Shown: positions 17,090 to 25,998, counted from the stretch's first letter. The stretch: DNA of 64,000 nt from Yeosuana sp043876835 (GCF_043876835.1 NZ_JBAWJZ010000002.1:186001-250000), one strand, 5' to 3'. The notes: generated by a model from the letters alone, not told the origin. Translations and numbers: made by a program.

Positions 17090-18342
17090 TAAATGAATTA
17101 AATCGTGTAGTTGTTACGGGGATGGGTATTATATCCCCAATAGGTAATAATATTCCAGAGTTTTGGAAGAACATTATAAATGAAAAAAATGGCGTGGCGC
17201 CCATCACTAAATTTGATACTGCCAACTTTAAAACAAAATTTGCTGCAGAGGTAAAAGAGTTTAATGGATATGACTATTTTGAAAAAGGAGAATTAAGAAA
17301 ATACGATTTATTTACACAATACGCCTTGGCTGCAACACAAGAAGCTGTCAGAAATGCAAATCTTGATTTTGAAAAATTAAACAGAAATAAAATTGGGGTT
17401 ATTTGGGGCTCGGGCAATGGAGGAATCAATACATTTCAGGAACAGGTAATTGAATTTGCAAAAGGGAATGGTACCCCTAGATTTAATCCTTTTTTTATTC
17501 CGAAAATGATTGCAGATATTCCATCTGGTGTAATTTCTATTAAATATGGATTAAGAGGGTTGAATTTTAGTACAATTTCGGCCTGTGCCTCTTCAAATAA
17601 TGCCATTATAGATGCAGTTAATTATATACGGCTCGGAAAAGCTAATATCATAATTACCGGTGGTTCTGAAGCAGCGATAAATGAGAGCTCTATCGGAGGC
17701 TTTAATGCTTCTAGAGCGTTATCTACAAAAAACGAAAGCCCAGAAACAGCATCAAGACCATTTGATATTTCTCGTGATGGTTTTGTTATGGGAGAAGGAG
17801 CTGGAGCATTGGTTTTAGAAAGTTTAGAAACCGCATTACAAAGGGGTGCAACAATAATAGCAGAAGTAATTGGTACCGGTATGGCGGCTGATGCATACCA
17901 TCTTACCGGAACCCATCCCGAGGGTGAGGGGGCATATCTAGGAATGTTGGATGCTATTGAAGAGGCTAATATAAGTCCTGACACAATAGATTATATAAAT
18001 GCACATGCAACATCTACAAATATGGGTGATTTGACCGAGTTGAAAGCGATAGAAAGAGCTTTTGGTACAAGAAAAAGTTTGGCTATAAGCGCTACTAAGT
18101 CAATGACAGGCCATTTGTTGGGGGCAGCTGGTGCAATTGAAAGTATTATATGCATTCTGGCTATTAAAAACAATCTCGTTCCGGCAACCATAAATACTCT
18201 AGAAATAGAAGAAGGTTTTAAAGATAAATTTGATTTTGTATTAGGAAAATCAAAACATAAAGAAATAAATATTGCTTTAAACAACACGTTTGGTTTTGGA
18301 GGTCATATAGCTACAACAGTATTTAAGAAATACAATGATTAA
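17086..18342 (+). CDS. FabF-like beta-ketoacyl synthase
   Basis: This 418-residue condensing enzyme has the complete catalytic triad Cys167 (SACASS), His307 (NAHATST) and His343 (TGHLLGAAGA). Such enzymes elongate acyl-ACP. It is not near acpP or other fatty acid genes but inside the TetR cassette, overlapping the PPOX-like gene by 4 bp. It is therefore likely a second, specialised copy that makes or modifies a particular acyl chain. A housekeeping fabF would be expected elsewhere in the genome. Confidence 0.9.
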   Translation: MINELNRVVVTGMGIISPIGNNIPEFWKNIINEKNGVAPITKFDTANFKTKFAAEVKEFNGYDYFEKGELRKYDLFTQYALAATQEAVRNANLDFEKLNRNKIGVIWGSGNGGINTFQEQVIEFAKGNGTPRFNPFFIPKMIADIPSGVISIKYGLRGLNFSTISACASSNNAIIDAVNYIRLGKANIIITGGSEAAINESSIGGFNASRALSTKNESPETASRPFDISRDGFVMGEGAGALVLESLETALQRGATIIAEVIGTGMAADAYHLTGTHPEGEGAYLGMLDAIEEANISPDTIDYINAHATSTNMGDLTELKAIERAFGTRKSLAISATKSMTGHLLGAAGAIESIICILAIKNNLVPATINTLEIEEGFKDKFDFVLGKSKHKEINIALNNTFGFGGHIATTVFKKYND

Positions 18343-18397
18343 ATTTTATTTAGTCTTTTAAACATAAATGTTATCTGAAAAATAAAATTCATTAAAA

Positions 18398-19114
18398 ATG
18401 AAGGATTTCAAAATTGATATACTAGCTTTTGGAGCACATCCTGATGATGTAGAATGTGCAGCAGCAGGTGTAATATTGAGTACTATTGATAAAGGAGGTA
18501 CTGTAATTTTGGTGGACCTTACAAAAGGAGAAATGGGAAGTTATGGAACTATTGAAACCCGAAAAGAAGAAGCTTATAGTGCGGCAAATATTATGGGTGT
18601 TAAAATAAAAGAGCAACTGAACCTACCGGATGGTAAAATCACAAATAGTATTCAAAATCAAGAGAAAGTCATACAAATTATTAGAAAGTATAGGCCAAAA
18701 ATTGTATTGGCAAATGCCTTTATTGATAGACATCCTGATCATAGAAAGGCAGCAAGATTAGTTTCAGATGCCTGTTTTCTTTCTGGATTAAAAATGAATG
18801 CCACACAATACAAAGGAAAAAATCAAGAACACTGGAGGCCAATGGCCGTGTACCATTATATTCAAGATTATTTTATTCAACCAAATTTTGTTGTGGATAT
18901 AAGTGATTATTTCAATACAAAGATGGAAGTCATAAAGGCCTATGAGTCACAATTTGTGACTGCAAAAAATGATAGTCCAAATGGAATAATAGCTTTACTA
19001 GATCAAATAAAAGCTACAAATCAAATATTTGGTAGAGCAATAAATCGAAAATATGCTGAAGGGTTTACAGCTAAAAGATATGTGGGAATCGAGAATATTA
19101 CTACTTTTATTTAA
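18398..19114 (+). CDS. bshB1: PIG-L family deacetylase, BshB1 type (bacillithiol synthesis)
   Basis: The 238-residue protein has the zinc motif AHPDD (13-17) and the distal HPDH. Segments such as DLTKGEMGSYGT, SDACFLSGL and YAEGFTAKRYV closely resemble BshB1, which removes acetyl from GlcNAc-malate in bacillithiol synthesis. The second motif reads RHPDH. It lies 55 bp after the FabF-like gene on the same strand. It may be the housekeeping bshB1 or a paralogue serving the cassette; a search of the genome for bshA and bshC would tell. Confidence 0.82.
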   Translation: MKDFKIDILAFGAHPDDVECAAAGVILSTIDKGGTVILVDLTKGEMGSYGTIETRKEEAYSAANIMGVKIKEQLNLPDGKITNSIQNQEKVIQIIRKYRPKIVLANAFIDRHPDHRKAARLVSDACFLSGLKMNATQYKGKNQEHWRPMAVYHYIQDYFIQPNFVVDISDYFNTKMEVIKAYESQFVTAKNDSPNGIIALLDQIKATNQIFGRAINRKYAEGFTAKRYVGIENITTFI

Positions 19115-19198
19115 CATACTTTATAACAATTAATAATTTATATGTTTTTTAAGAAAGATAAATAATTAGTATGTTTTATTGAAGGAAGAAATAACAAG

Positions 19199-19250
19199 GA
19201 AACATTGTGAATCTTTATTCACTTATTTAATATTCACAAATGTTTCTTTT
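19199..19250 (+). terminator. Terminator-like hairpin with an alternative fold
   Basis: GAAACATTGTGAAT (19199-19212) pairs with ATTCACAAATGTTTC (19232-19246), leaving one bulge, and T-rich sequence follows. The inner GTGAAT (19207-19212) can instead pair with a nearer ATTCAC (19217-19222) around a 4-nt loop. The two hairpins exclude each other. The element lies between bshB1 and the AraC gene. Confidence 0.6.
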
Positions 19251-19304
19251 TAAAATGTAAAAATTAATGAGCTTGACCCAGAGAGCATCTCTTAATAGAA
19301 AAGT

Positions 19305-20126
19305 ATGAAATTTGTAGGCAAAACCGACGAACACCTAATTCTAGATATCATTGAATCTCAAAATGTTCATATTATTAATGAGGTTGATGAAAATGATTTA
19401 ACAATATTATGGTTTGAATCTAATAATAACAAATTGTTAATTGACGGTAATGAAAAAGTTTTCAATCAAAATGAAATTGTTTTCTTAACAGAGTTTCATA
19501 AGGTTAAAATAGAAACTATAAACAGAATCAGAGTAGTTAGGTTTAATAGACCCTTTTACTGTGTCCTTGACCATGACGCCGAAGTTGGTTGTAAAGGTAT
19601 ATTATTCTTTGGAGCCTCTCAATTGCCAATAATTAAGATTCCTATTAATGAATTAGAGCAATTTGAAATCCTTTGGAAAATGTTTAGTATCGAAATGACG
19701 TCTAATGATCATTTGCAAATTGACATGTTACAAATGATGTTAAAAAGATATTTAATTTTGTGTACAAGATTATTTAAATTACAGGCCAATTATCCTATAG
19801 AAAAGATTGAACTTGATGTAGTAAGAGAGTTTAATTTTTTGGTGGAACAGCATTTTAAAACTAAGCACAGTGTTGCGGACTATGCCAATCTTTTAAACAA
19901 GTCACCTAAAACCATTTTTAATATTTTCTCTAAAATAGGAACAAAAACAGCACTGCAATATATACAAGAACGCAGGACTTTAGAAGCCAAACGCTTGTTG
20001 AGATATACCGATAAACAAATTCAAGAAATAGCTTATGAAATAGGCTTTGATGATATTCAAGCATTTAGCCGCTTTTTTAAAAACCAAACAGGTATTTCCC
20101 CATCTTCATTTAAGGTACTTGATTAA
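19305..20126 (+). CDS. AraC family transcriptional regulator
   Basis: The 273-residue protein has a variable N-terminal sensing half and a C-terminal AraC DNA-binding domain (about 175-272). The domain has two helix-turn-helix units and the signature IQEIAYEIGFDDIQAFSRFFKNQ. The sensing half shows no cysteine-rich or membrane segment. It follows the cassette on the same strand after the hairpin at 19199. Just downstream is the remnant of a small enzyme gene, which may once have been its target. Confidence 0.88.
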   Translation: MKFVGKTDEHLILDIIESQNVHIINEVDENDLTILWFESNNNKLLIDGNEKVFNQNEIVFLTEFHKVKIETINRIRVVRFNRPFYCVLDHDAEVGCKGILFFGASQLPIIKIPINELEQFEILWKMFSIEMTSNDHLQIDMLQMMLKRYLILCTRLFKLQANYPIEKIELDVVREFNFLVEQHFKTKHSVADYANLLNKSPKTIFNIFSKIGTKTALQYIQERRTLEAKRLLRYTDKQIQEIAYEIGFDDIQAFSRFFKNQTGISPSSFKVLD

Positions 20127-20136
20127 AAAAAAACTT

Positions 20137-20195
20137 ATTGCCAACTCATTAGGAATTTATAACTATCAGTTAAAGCTTTCTTAAATACATCTTTG
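20137..20195 (+). promoter_or_regulatory. Promoter element B, similar to the TetR promoter at 13469
   Basis: ATTGCCAACT, five variable bases, GGAATTTAT, two variable bases and CTAT match 13469 onward. CATCTTTG (20188-20195) is the same -7-like box, 51 bp after the element start against 50 bp in copy A. It stands 39 bp before the remnant gene at 20234. Confidence 0.55.
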
Positions 20196-20233
20196 TATTG
20201 TTAAATTGATTAATAATTAAAAACAAAGCAAGA

Positions 20234-20317
20234 ATGATAGGTTTCAAACTTCCAATCAAAGGAGATGTATCTGAAAAAAATCAGGTGATTTTTGATGATT
20301 TAAAAAAGGAAGCATAG
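20234..20317 (+). pseudogene. 5' remnant of a carboxymuconolactone decarboxylase-like gene
   Basis: A 27-codon frame ends in TAG. It reads MIGFKLPI, then KGDVSEKNQVIFDDLKK. This resembles the first residues of Bacteroidetes AhpD/carboxymuconolactone decarboxylase-like proteins, which normally continue to about 180 residues with a CxxC site. Nothing in the next 300 bp continues the fold in any frame. It has a promoter and a plausible start, so it was probably a real gene now deleted after codon 27. A tiny functional peptide is possible but less likely. Confidence 0.5.
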
Positions 20318-20640
20318 ATATTAACTTTTTTGTTGCAATTCCAAGTTGTCTTTTACATGATTTTAAATAATAAAAATAGCCCTGATTGAGCAGGTAAAAA
20401 ACCTTCGCCTATTTATAGAGCTGTTAACAAATTGGTTAATAGGTTTTAAGTTCAAATAATTTATATGTATTGTGTTGAAATGGTTTGTAAAATCCCTGCC
20501 ATCCCATTAAGTTATAGCCCCAAGGTAAATAATAATAGAAAAAATATTGATCAAGTTTTTAATTTTTGAAATCTAAAAATTAAAAAGGCATTTGTTTAAA
20601 ATGAAAATAAAAAACTGTTTAAAGGAGATTTTATATAAAA
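20318..20640. other. Degenerate gene-free stretch
   Basis: There is no intact gene. Short frames occur, one ending in PSPIYRAVNKLVNRF (stop near 20449), which reads like the C-terminus of a lost protein I cannot identify. With the remnant at 20234 this looks like a deletion scar of one or more genes. Confidence 0.4.
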
Positions 20641-20669
20641 AAAAAGCCGAAGTTTTACTTCGGCTTTTT
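20641..20669. terminator. Bidirectional terminator
   Basis: AAAAAGCCGAAG (20641-20652), loop TTTTA and CTTCGGCTTTTT (20658-20669) form a perfect 12-bp hairpin with T runs on both strands. It ends the GIN-domain gene on the minus strand and anything from the left. Confidence 0.92.
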
Positions 20670-20696
20670 CATTTGGTTGGTATAGAAAACAAGTGT

Positions 20697-21428
20697 TTAT
20701 TGTTGGTTTGTAATACTTCCTGAATGGCTATCAGTTTTATTTATTATCTGTGGATTTCCGTAATATTTTATATCTCCACCACTATTGGCATCTGCGGTTA
20801 ATTCTTTAGCTGTATTTACAGTAATATCTGCGCCACTTGTAGCTTTTACTTGACTGGATTCTGCTATTAAATCGGCTGCTTTTATATCACTTCCACTAGA
20901 GGCTTCTGCAATTAGTTTTTGTGTTTTTCCGGAAAGCTTTAAATCACTTCCACTACTAGAATTGCAATGTAATGTTATAGTGTTTAAATCAAGTTTCATA
21001 TCGCTTCCACTTGAACTGTTAAGTTCTAAATTTTCTGCATTAATGGTGTTTGTTGAAATAACATCACTACCACTTGTTGAGGTGATTTTTGAAATATCTT
21101 TAAAAGTTACCATTATTTTTTTTGAAGAAGCGTATCCAATGTTTTTCTCTAAATAAATATGTAACTCATTATCTTTTACTTCTGTTTTTATAAGATTGTG
21201 TAAATTTTCATCAGCCTCAATGATGATGCTTTCTTCATCTCCTTGTGTTAAATAAACATCAAGTCCTTGACTTGTTTTGATAGCATTGAATGATTGATTT
21301 AATGTGCGATTTTCTATTTGAACATTTCCATTTCCTTTAACTCCAGGGCCAAAGTTCATGTCAAAATTACAAGAGAATAGTAATAAACTTAAAATAGTGG
21401 ATACTAAAATTTTAATAAGTGTTGTCAT
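20697..21428 (-). CDS. GIN-domain lipoprotein (DUF2807)
   Basis: The 243-residue protein has a lipoprotein signal ending LLFSC (Cys20). The mature part is a GIN/DUF2807 right-handed beta-helix with repeated SSGSD/TSGSD turns, seen at least six times between about residues 120 and 220. The start of the domain, FNAIKTSQGLDVYLTQG, is typical. Function is unknown; such proteins are often next to PspC and PadR genes in Bacteroidetes, as here. It would sit in the outer membrane or periplasm. Confidence 0.9.
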   Translation of the reverse strand: MTTLIKILVSTILSLLLFSCNFDMNFGPGVKGNGNVQIENRTLNQSFNAIKTSQGLDVYLTQGDEESIIIEADENLHNLIKTEVKDNELHIYLEKNIGYASSKKIMVTFKDISKITSTSGSDVISTNTINAENLELNSSSGSDMKLDLNTITLHCNSSSGSDLKLSGKTQKLIAEASSGSDIKAADLIAESSQVKATSGADITVNTAKELTADANSGGDIKYYGNPQIINKTDSHSGSITNQQ

Positions 21429-21527
21429 AATAGTTCGTTTTTTGATTGATGATTCAAATATCTTAGTAATTAATATTTTTTAGAAACTAAAATACCTGAG
21501 TTGTTGATTTTAATTGATGAATTGTTT

Positions 21528-23345
21528 TTAATTGTTTTCTGATTTTATTTGAATTCCGTTACTATCTATATTTACTTTTACATCTGAGCTGTTAGCTTTC
21601 AGTCCGTTTTTGTCAATTCTTAAGCTACTGCTGTCAACCTTAATCTTAATACCTTCTTCATTAATTTTAATGCCATCATCACCATCTTGTAAATCGGCAT
21701 CTACATCAAGAGGGCAGTCTAAACATTCAACTTCGTCCGTTTTTATTTTAAGAAAATGATTTGTTTGGCTAGACGATACAATATTTCCATCGTAAGTTCT
21801 ATAATTTAAAAAGTTCTTAGTATTGTTATTGAAATTAACAATAACGTTTTCAGGTAAATATAAGATGGCAGTAATCTCCTGATCACTAAATTTATTTTTA
21901 ATATCTGTAGATAAATAATTATCTAAAAGAATTTCGTCTTCTTTTATTTTAAAATGATAGTTTATGTTTTTTGCACGTTCAATAGCTGAAGAGTAATCTC
22001 TTCCATCAGCTGATTTTTCAATATTTAAAAAAGCTAATGAATCTGTAGTTGATTTTACTATAATTTCAATATCTGAAGAGTAAATAATTCTTTCTCCATT
22101 TTCATCATGTGCAAACTTAAATGATTGATGGTTTCTGTAAGGACTTCCATAAGTATCATTATTCACCATTTTAACTTTTAAAGTGTCATTTGGTGCAATA
22201 TAAAACTCTTGTTTTTCAATAACTCGTTCATTAAAAGCATGTTCGCTGGCTTGTCTAATTCCTACAACAATCAAACAAATTATTGATAAAACCCAAACTC
22301 CTAACAAGGTAAATTTGGCTATATTTCCAATTGATTTTAAATTGTTTATCAAAATCTTTAACCCTAAATAGAAAAGGAAAAAGAAAGGTATTCCAACTGC
22401 GAAAAAGGCTAAAAGTGATACAAACCAAATTGGGGTATTGCCTGCATTTACAATATCTATCATATCCAGTCCTGGAATATGTATAACATTGGTAACTCCT
22501 ACAGAAAATAGGCCTATAATTAATGCTATTAAAGCTGCTGCACCAGTAATCATAAGAATGATTCCAATAAATTTTGCAAAAACAGTAAAAAAGAACATAA
22601 TTATATCGCCTATAGTATCAAAAAATGTTTTTGAACTAGACTTAATATTATTGCCTTGTTTTTTTAAATCTACTTTTTTGGCAGCATTTGAAACATTTTT
22701 TGCTGCTCCAGAAACAGAATCAGAAACATTTTTGGCAACATCTGAAACAGTTTCAGAAACGGTATCAAATCCATCCTTTATTTTTTTTTCTATGTTGCTT
22801 ATGTTTACAGGTTCGCCTGTCATGGTAAGTTTATCTGCCGTTGTTACAGCTTCTGGGACTAGTACCCAAAATAAAATATATATGAAAATAAATGTTCCTC
22901 CAGAACCTATTGCTAATAATAACCAGATTAAACGAATCCAAACAGCATCAATTCCTAAATAATGGCCTAAACCTGAAGCTACACCACCAATGTATGAGTT
23001 GTCTGTGTCTCTAAACAATTTTTTAGATGGAGCAGACTTTCTCTTTTGTGTTGGTTGTGGCTCATCTTCAAAAATTTCGTCGTCTACCAAATAGTCTTCT
23101 GGTTGTCCCATTATTGAGATAACCTCATCTACTTCTTTGATGCCAATAACTTGCTTGTCATTTTTTACACGTTCGCTAAAAAGTTCTGCTATACGAGCTT
23201 CAATGTCTGAAATAATTTCAGAACGACCTTGAGAGTCTGTAAATGAACGTTTTATAGCCTCAAGATAGCGTTGCAATTTTAGGTACGCATCTTCATCAAT
23301 GTGAAAAAATATACCTGCTAAATTTACGTTGACTGTTTTATTCAT
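21528..23345 (-). CDS. PspC-domain membrane protein
   Basis: The 605-residue protein begins with a cytoplasmic part, then a PspC domain (about 108-168: DNSYIGGVASGLGHYLGID and two helices). A Ser/Val/Lys-rich linker, a further cluster of about three helices (250-370) and a large extracytoplasmic C-terminal domain follow. It resembles the Bacteroidetes fusion of PspC with a DUF2807-like region. It is probably an envelope-stress sensor at the inner membrane. The start overlaps the end of the PadR gene by 8 bp, so both are one operon. Confidence 0.87.
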   Translation of the reverse strand: MNKTVNVNLAGIFFHIDEDAYLKLQRYLEAIKRSFTDSQGRSEIISDIEARIAELFSERVKNDKQVIGIKEVDEVISIMGQPEDYLVDDEIFEDEPQPTQKRKSAPSKKLFRDTDNSYIGGVASGLGHYLGIDAVWIRLIWLLLAIGSGGTFIFIYILFWVLVPEAVTTADKLTMTGEPVNISNIEKKIKDGFDTVSETVSDVAKNVSDSVSGAAKNVSNAAKKVDLKKQGNNIKSSSKTFFDTIGDIIMFFFTVFAKFIGIILMITGAAALIALIIGLFSVGVTNVIHIPGLDMIDIVNAGNTPIWFVSLLAFFAVGIPFFFLFYLGLKILINNLKSIGNIAKFTLLGVWVLSIICLIVVGIRQASEHAFNERVIEKQEFYIAPNDTLKVKMVNNDTYGSPYRNHQSFKFAHDENGERIIYSSDIEIIVKSTTDSLAFLNIEKSADGRDYSSAIERAKNINYHFKIKEDEILLDNYLSTDIKNKFSDQEITAILYLPENVIVNFNNNTKNFLNYRTYDGNIVSSSQTNHFLKIKTDEVECLDCPLDVDADLQDGDDGIKINEEGIKIKVDSSSLRIDKNGLKANSSDVKVNIDSNGIQIKSENN

Positions 23346-23682
23346 TTTTGTTTGATTTTTTTCTGGTTACTAGGTTAACGGCGTTTTGTAATTCGCTCCA
23401 AGTGGTGTTTAATTCATTTAGAAATAATTTTCCGGTCTCTGTTAAACCGTAATATTTTCTTGGTGGCCCTGATGTTGATTCTTCCCATCTGTAATTAAGG
23501 AGACCAGCATTTTTAAGTCTTGTCAGTAGCGGATAAATGGTTCCTTCTACAACAAGCAGTTTGGCGTCTTTTAGGGTGTCTAAAATTTCAGCTACATAAG
23601 CATCCTCGTCTTTTAAAACGGAGAGTATGCAGTATTCTAGTACTCCTTTACGCATTTGTGCTTTTGTGTTTTCGATCTTCAT
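23338..23682 (-). CDS. PadR family transcriptional regulator
   Basis: This 114-residue winged-helix protein shows LEYCILSVLKDEDAYVAEIL and GTIYPLLTRLKNAGLL, the PadR signature. Its stop overlaps the start of the PspC gene. Such pairs usually form a self-regulated envelope-stress operon, PadR repressing until a signal arrives. The signal is unknown. Confidence 0.92.
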   Translation of the reverse strand: MKIENTKAQMRKGVLEYCILSVLKDEDAYVAEILDTLKDAKLLVVEGTIYPLLTRLKNAGLLNYRWEESTSGPPRKYYGLTETGKLFLNELNTTWSELQNAVNLVTRKKSNKNE

Positions 23683-23739
23683 GTTCTAAAGCGTTTAAGT
23701 ATTGTGAAACTGTTCATTTTTTGATTGATTTATGATTGA

Positions 23740-24186
23740 TTATTTGATGAAATTAATTGTGAAAGGATATTGATATAATTCGCCATCTCTTGCTTTTAAA
23801 CTAGCTTTTATTATGAAAACCAATTCTAAAATAAAACCAAGAATAGCTAACCCACCTAAAGCACCACCTATATATAATAGAGGAGAAGGTTTACCTATAT
23901 TAATATGAAAATCATGCAAGCCGTTAAAATCAATAAAATCAAAATTACTAAAGATATTAAAGATGAAAAACGGAATACTAATAGTGCCTAAAATAATTGC
24001 ATATAGTAAAATACTAATTTGAAAATTTATAGCTTGTTTACCGTGAGCATCAATAAATTCAGATTTTTCTTTATTACTTACCCAAAGAATAATAGGACCA
24101 ATAAAATTTCCTAATGGAATAATAAATCTACTAAATGTAGATAAATGGATAAAGGTTGCGATGTTTTTTTGATGATTGTCTAGCAT
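23740..24186 (-). CDS. DUF4870-type small membrane protein
   Basis: The 148-residue protein has three or four helices. The phrases ATFIHLSTFSRFIIPLGNFIGPIILW and HGKQAINFQISILLY (each about 15-26 residues) are typical of DUF4870/Tic20-like proteins. No function is known. It lies 57 bp upstream of the PadR gene on the same strand and may belong to the same envelope operon. Confidence 0.85.
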   Translation of the reverse strand: MLDNHQKNIATFIHLSTFSRFIIPLGNFIGPIILWVSNKEKSEFIDAHGKQAINFQISILLYAIILGTISIPFFIFNIFSNFDFIDFNGLHDFHINIGKPSPLLYIGGALGGLAILGFILELVFIIKASLKARDGELYQYPFTINFIK

Positions 24187-24332
24187 GATTTCAAAGTATA
24201 TAATAATATCTTATACAAATATATATCTAAAAGCAGGTATTATGTAACACATAGTACCATAACTTAACATAATTTTAACAATTTTAATGTGGATTATTTT
24301 CAATAATTTAGAGGAAAATTAAAAACCTAATA

Positions 24333-24794
24333 ATGAAAATAACTCCTAGAAAACTGAATGTTTACACTATTTTTAAATTGCCGTCAGCCTTTTTATGTGG
24401 TGTTAGAACCAAATATATAGATGATAAAAAATGTGTAGTAACTGTAAAGCATAGATGGATTAATCAAAATCCTTTTAAATCTATGTTTTGGGCAGTTCAA
24501 GGTATGGCAGCAGAATTTTCAACGGGAGCATTAATGATTGGAAAAATACAAGATTCAGGGCGCCCTATTTCTATGTTGGTGACAGCTAATAATTCAACAT
24601 ACACAAAAAAGGCAACAGGAAAAATAACATTTATTTGTAATGATGGGCATTTAATAGATGAAGCAATTAGCAAAACAATAGAAACTGGAGAAGGACAAAC
24701 AGTTTTAATGCAATCTGTTGGAGTTAACGAAGAAGGTATCGTTGTATCAACTTTTAATTTTGAATGGAGTATTAAAGTGAAAAATAAAAGTTAA
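24333..24794 (+). CDS. DUF4442 hotdog-fold protein
   Basis: This 153-residue protein has a hotdog-like layout: an early helix (PFKSMFWAVQGMAAEFSTGAL), then antiparallel strands, as in DUF4442 thioesterase-like proteins. No catalytic residue can be named with confidence. It is separated by 67 bp from the AIM24-family gene on the same strand. Confidence 0.75.
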   Translation: MKITPRKLNVYTIFKLPSAFLCGVRTKYIDDKKCVVTVKHRWINQNPFKSMFWAVQGMAAEFSTGALMIGKIQDSGRPISMLVTANNSTYTKKATGKITFICNDGHLIDEAISKTIETGEGQTVLMQSVGVNEEGIVVSTFNFEWSIKVKNKS

Positions 24795-24861
24795 AAGTTT
24801 ATTTTATTGTAACAAAATCAACTTCAGTTCAACAAATAATTAAATCAAAAAAAATATAATT

Positions 24862-25662
24862 ATGACAGCACATGAGATAGATTATCATTTGTATGGAGAA
24901 GAAATGCAGTATGTAGAAATAGAACTCAACCCGCAAGAAGGTGTAATTGCCGAAGCAGGCAGTTTTATGATGATGGATGATGGTATTAAAATGGAAACCA
25001 TTTTTGGTGATGGTTCAACTCAAAACCAAGGATTTTTAGGCTCCATTTTAGGGGCTGGAAAGAGAATACTAACAGGTGAAAGCTTATTTATGACCGCTTT
25101 CTATAATACTGTTGTAGGAAAGAGAAAAGTGTCTTTTGCCTCTCCATATCCGGGAAAAATTATCCCAATTGATTTAACAGAATTTGGAGGCAAATTTGTT
25201 TGTCAAAAAGACGCTTTTTTATGTGCTGCAAAAGGAGTTAGTATTGGAATTGAATTTAGCAGACGATTAGGACGAGGCCTTTTTGGAGGTGAAGGTTTTA
25301 TTATGCAAAAGTTAGAAGGTGATGGTATGGCTTTTGTTCATGCGGGTGGAACTATGGCAAAAAAAGTACTTCAACGTGGTGAAACATTAAGAGTCGATAC
25401 AGGTTGTATTGTAGGTTTTACAAAAGACGTTGATTACGATATTGAGTTTATTGGAGGTATTAAAAACACTATTTTTGGAGGTGAAGGTTTGTTTTTTGCA
25501 AAGCTTCAAGGTCCTGGAATTGTGTATATTCAATCGCTACCATTTAGTAGATTAGCTGGTAGAGTTTTAGCTTCTGCACCTCAAGGTGGAGGAAAGCAAA
25601 AAGGTGAAGGTAGTATTCTGGGAGGTATTGGAAATTTACTAGATGGAGATAATAGATTTTAA
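24862..25662 (+). CDS. AIM24/TIGR00266 family protein
   Basis: The 266-residue protein is a double beta-barrel with Gly-rich repeats (GRGLFGGEGFIMQKLEGDG and GGEGLFFAKLQGPG) that define the family. The N-terminus AEAGSFMMMDDGIKMET is also characteristic. Function is unknown in bacteria, and no signal peptide is seen. It starts with a clean ATG 67 bp after the DUF4442 gene. Confidence 0.9.
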   Translation: MTAHEIDYHLYGEEMQYVEIELNPQEGVIAEAGSFMMMDDGIKMETIFGDGSTQNQGFLGSILGAGKRILTGESLFMTAFYNTVVGKRKVSFASPYPGKIIPIDLTEFGGKFVCQKDAFLCAAKGVSIGIEFSRRLGRGLFGGEGFIMQKLEGDGMAFVHAGGTMAKKVLQRGETLRVDTGCIVGFTKDVDYDIEFIGGIKNTIFGGEGLFFAKLQGPGIVYIQSLPFSRLAGRVLASAPQGGGKQKGEGSILGGIGNLLDGDNRF

Positions 25663-25793
25663 ATGTTAATTTTTACTTTAAAGTTAAAATTGTTGCATTT
25701 TTTTCATTAAATTAGACCCATTAATTAAAATAATCCGCCAATTATAAAGTTATCAATTTAGTAATTTTACCCAACCAAAACTTAATTTATACT

Positions 25794-25991
25794 ATGGCAA
25801 GAGCAATGTTAGAATACACCAAAACGATTCTTAAAAAAGTTAGTTTTGATGTAACATTATTCTGCAGAGAGGTACAAAAGGCAGTTCAAAGATTATTGCC
25901 TTATGAGATTGAAGAATTAAAATTATTCATTCTTTCTCTGGTACAGCAGAATCCTGAATTAAACCAATCTTTAGTTTATTTAAACAGATAA
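25794..25991 (+). CDS. Small protein of unknown function (65 aa)
   Basis: The short frame begins at ATG 25794 and is followed immediately by a strong terminator. The product is helical (CREVQKAVQRLLPYEIEELK) without membrane segment or signal, and has Cys29 (LFCREV). I do not recognise the family. The terminator at the stop codon and normal codon use support a real gene. Confidence 0.65.
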   Translation: MARAMLEYTKTILKKVSFDVTLFCREVQKAVQRLLPYEIEELKLFILSLVQQNPELNQSLVYLNR

Positions 25992-25998
25992 AAAAAAA

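Noticed and set aside
17622..17984. 120-codon minus-strand frame inside the FabF-like gene
   Set aside because: It lies opposite conserved ketosynthase motifs and is a shadow frame.
20877..21080. Periodic repeats within the GIN-domain gene as a possible repeat array
   Set aside because: The period follows SGSD turns of a beta-helix in one reading frame; it is protein repeat structure, not CRISPR or tandem DNA repeats.
22438..22962. 174-codon plus-strand frame opposite the PspC gene
   Set aside because: Its hydrophobic sequence mirrors the helices and linker of the PspC protein on the other strand; no start signal or family match.
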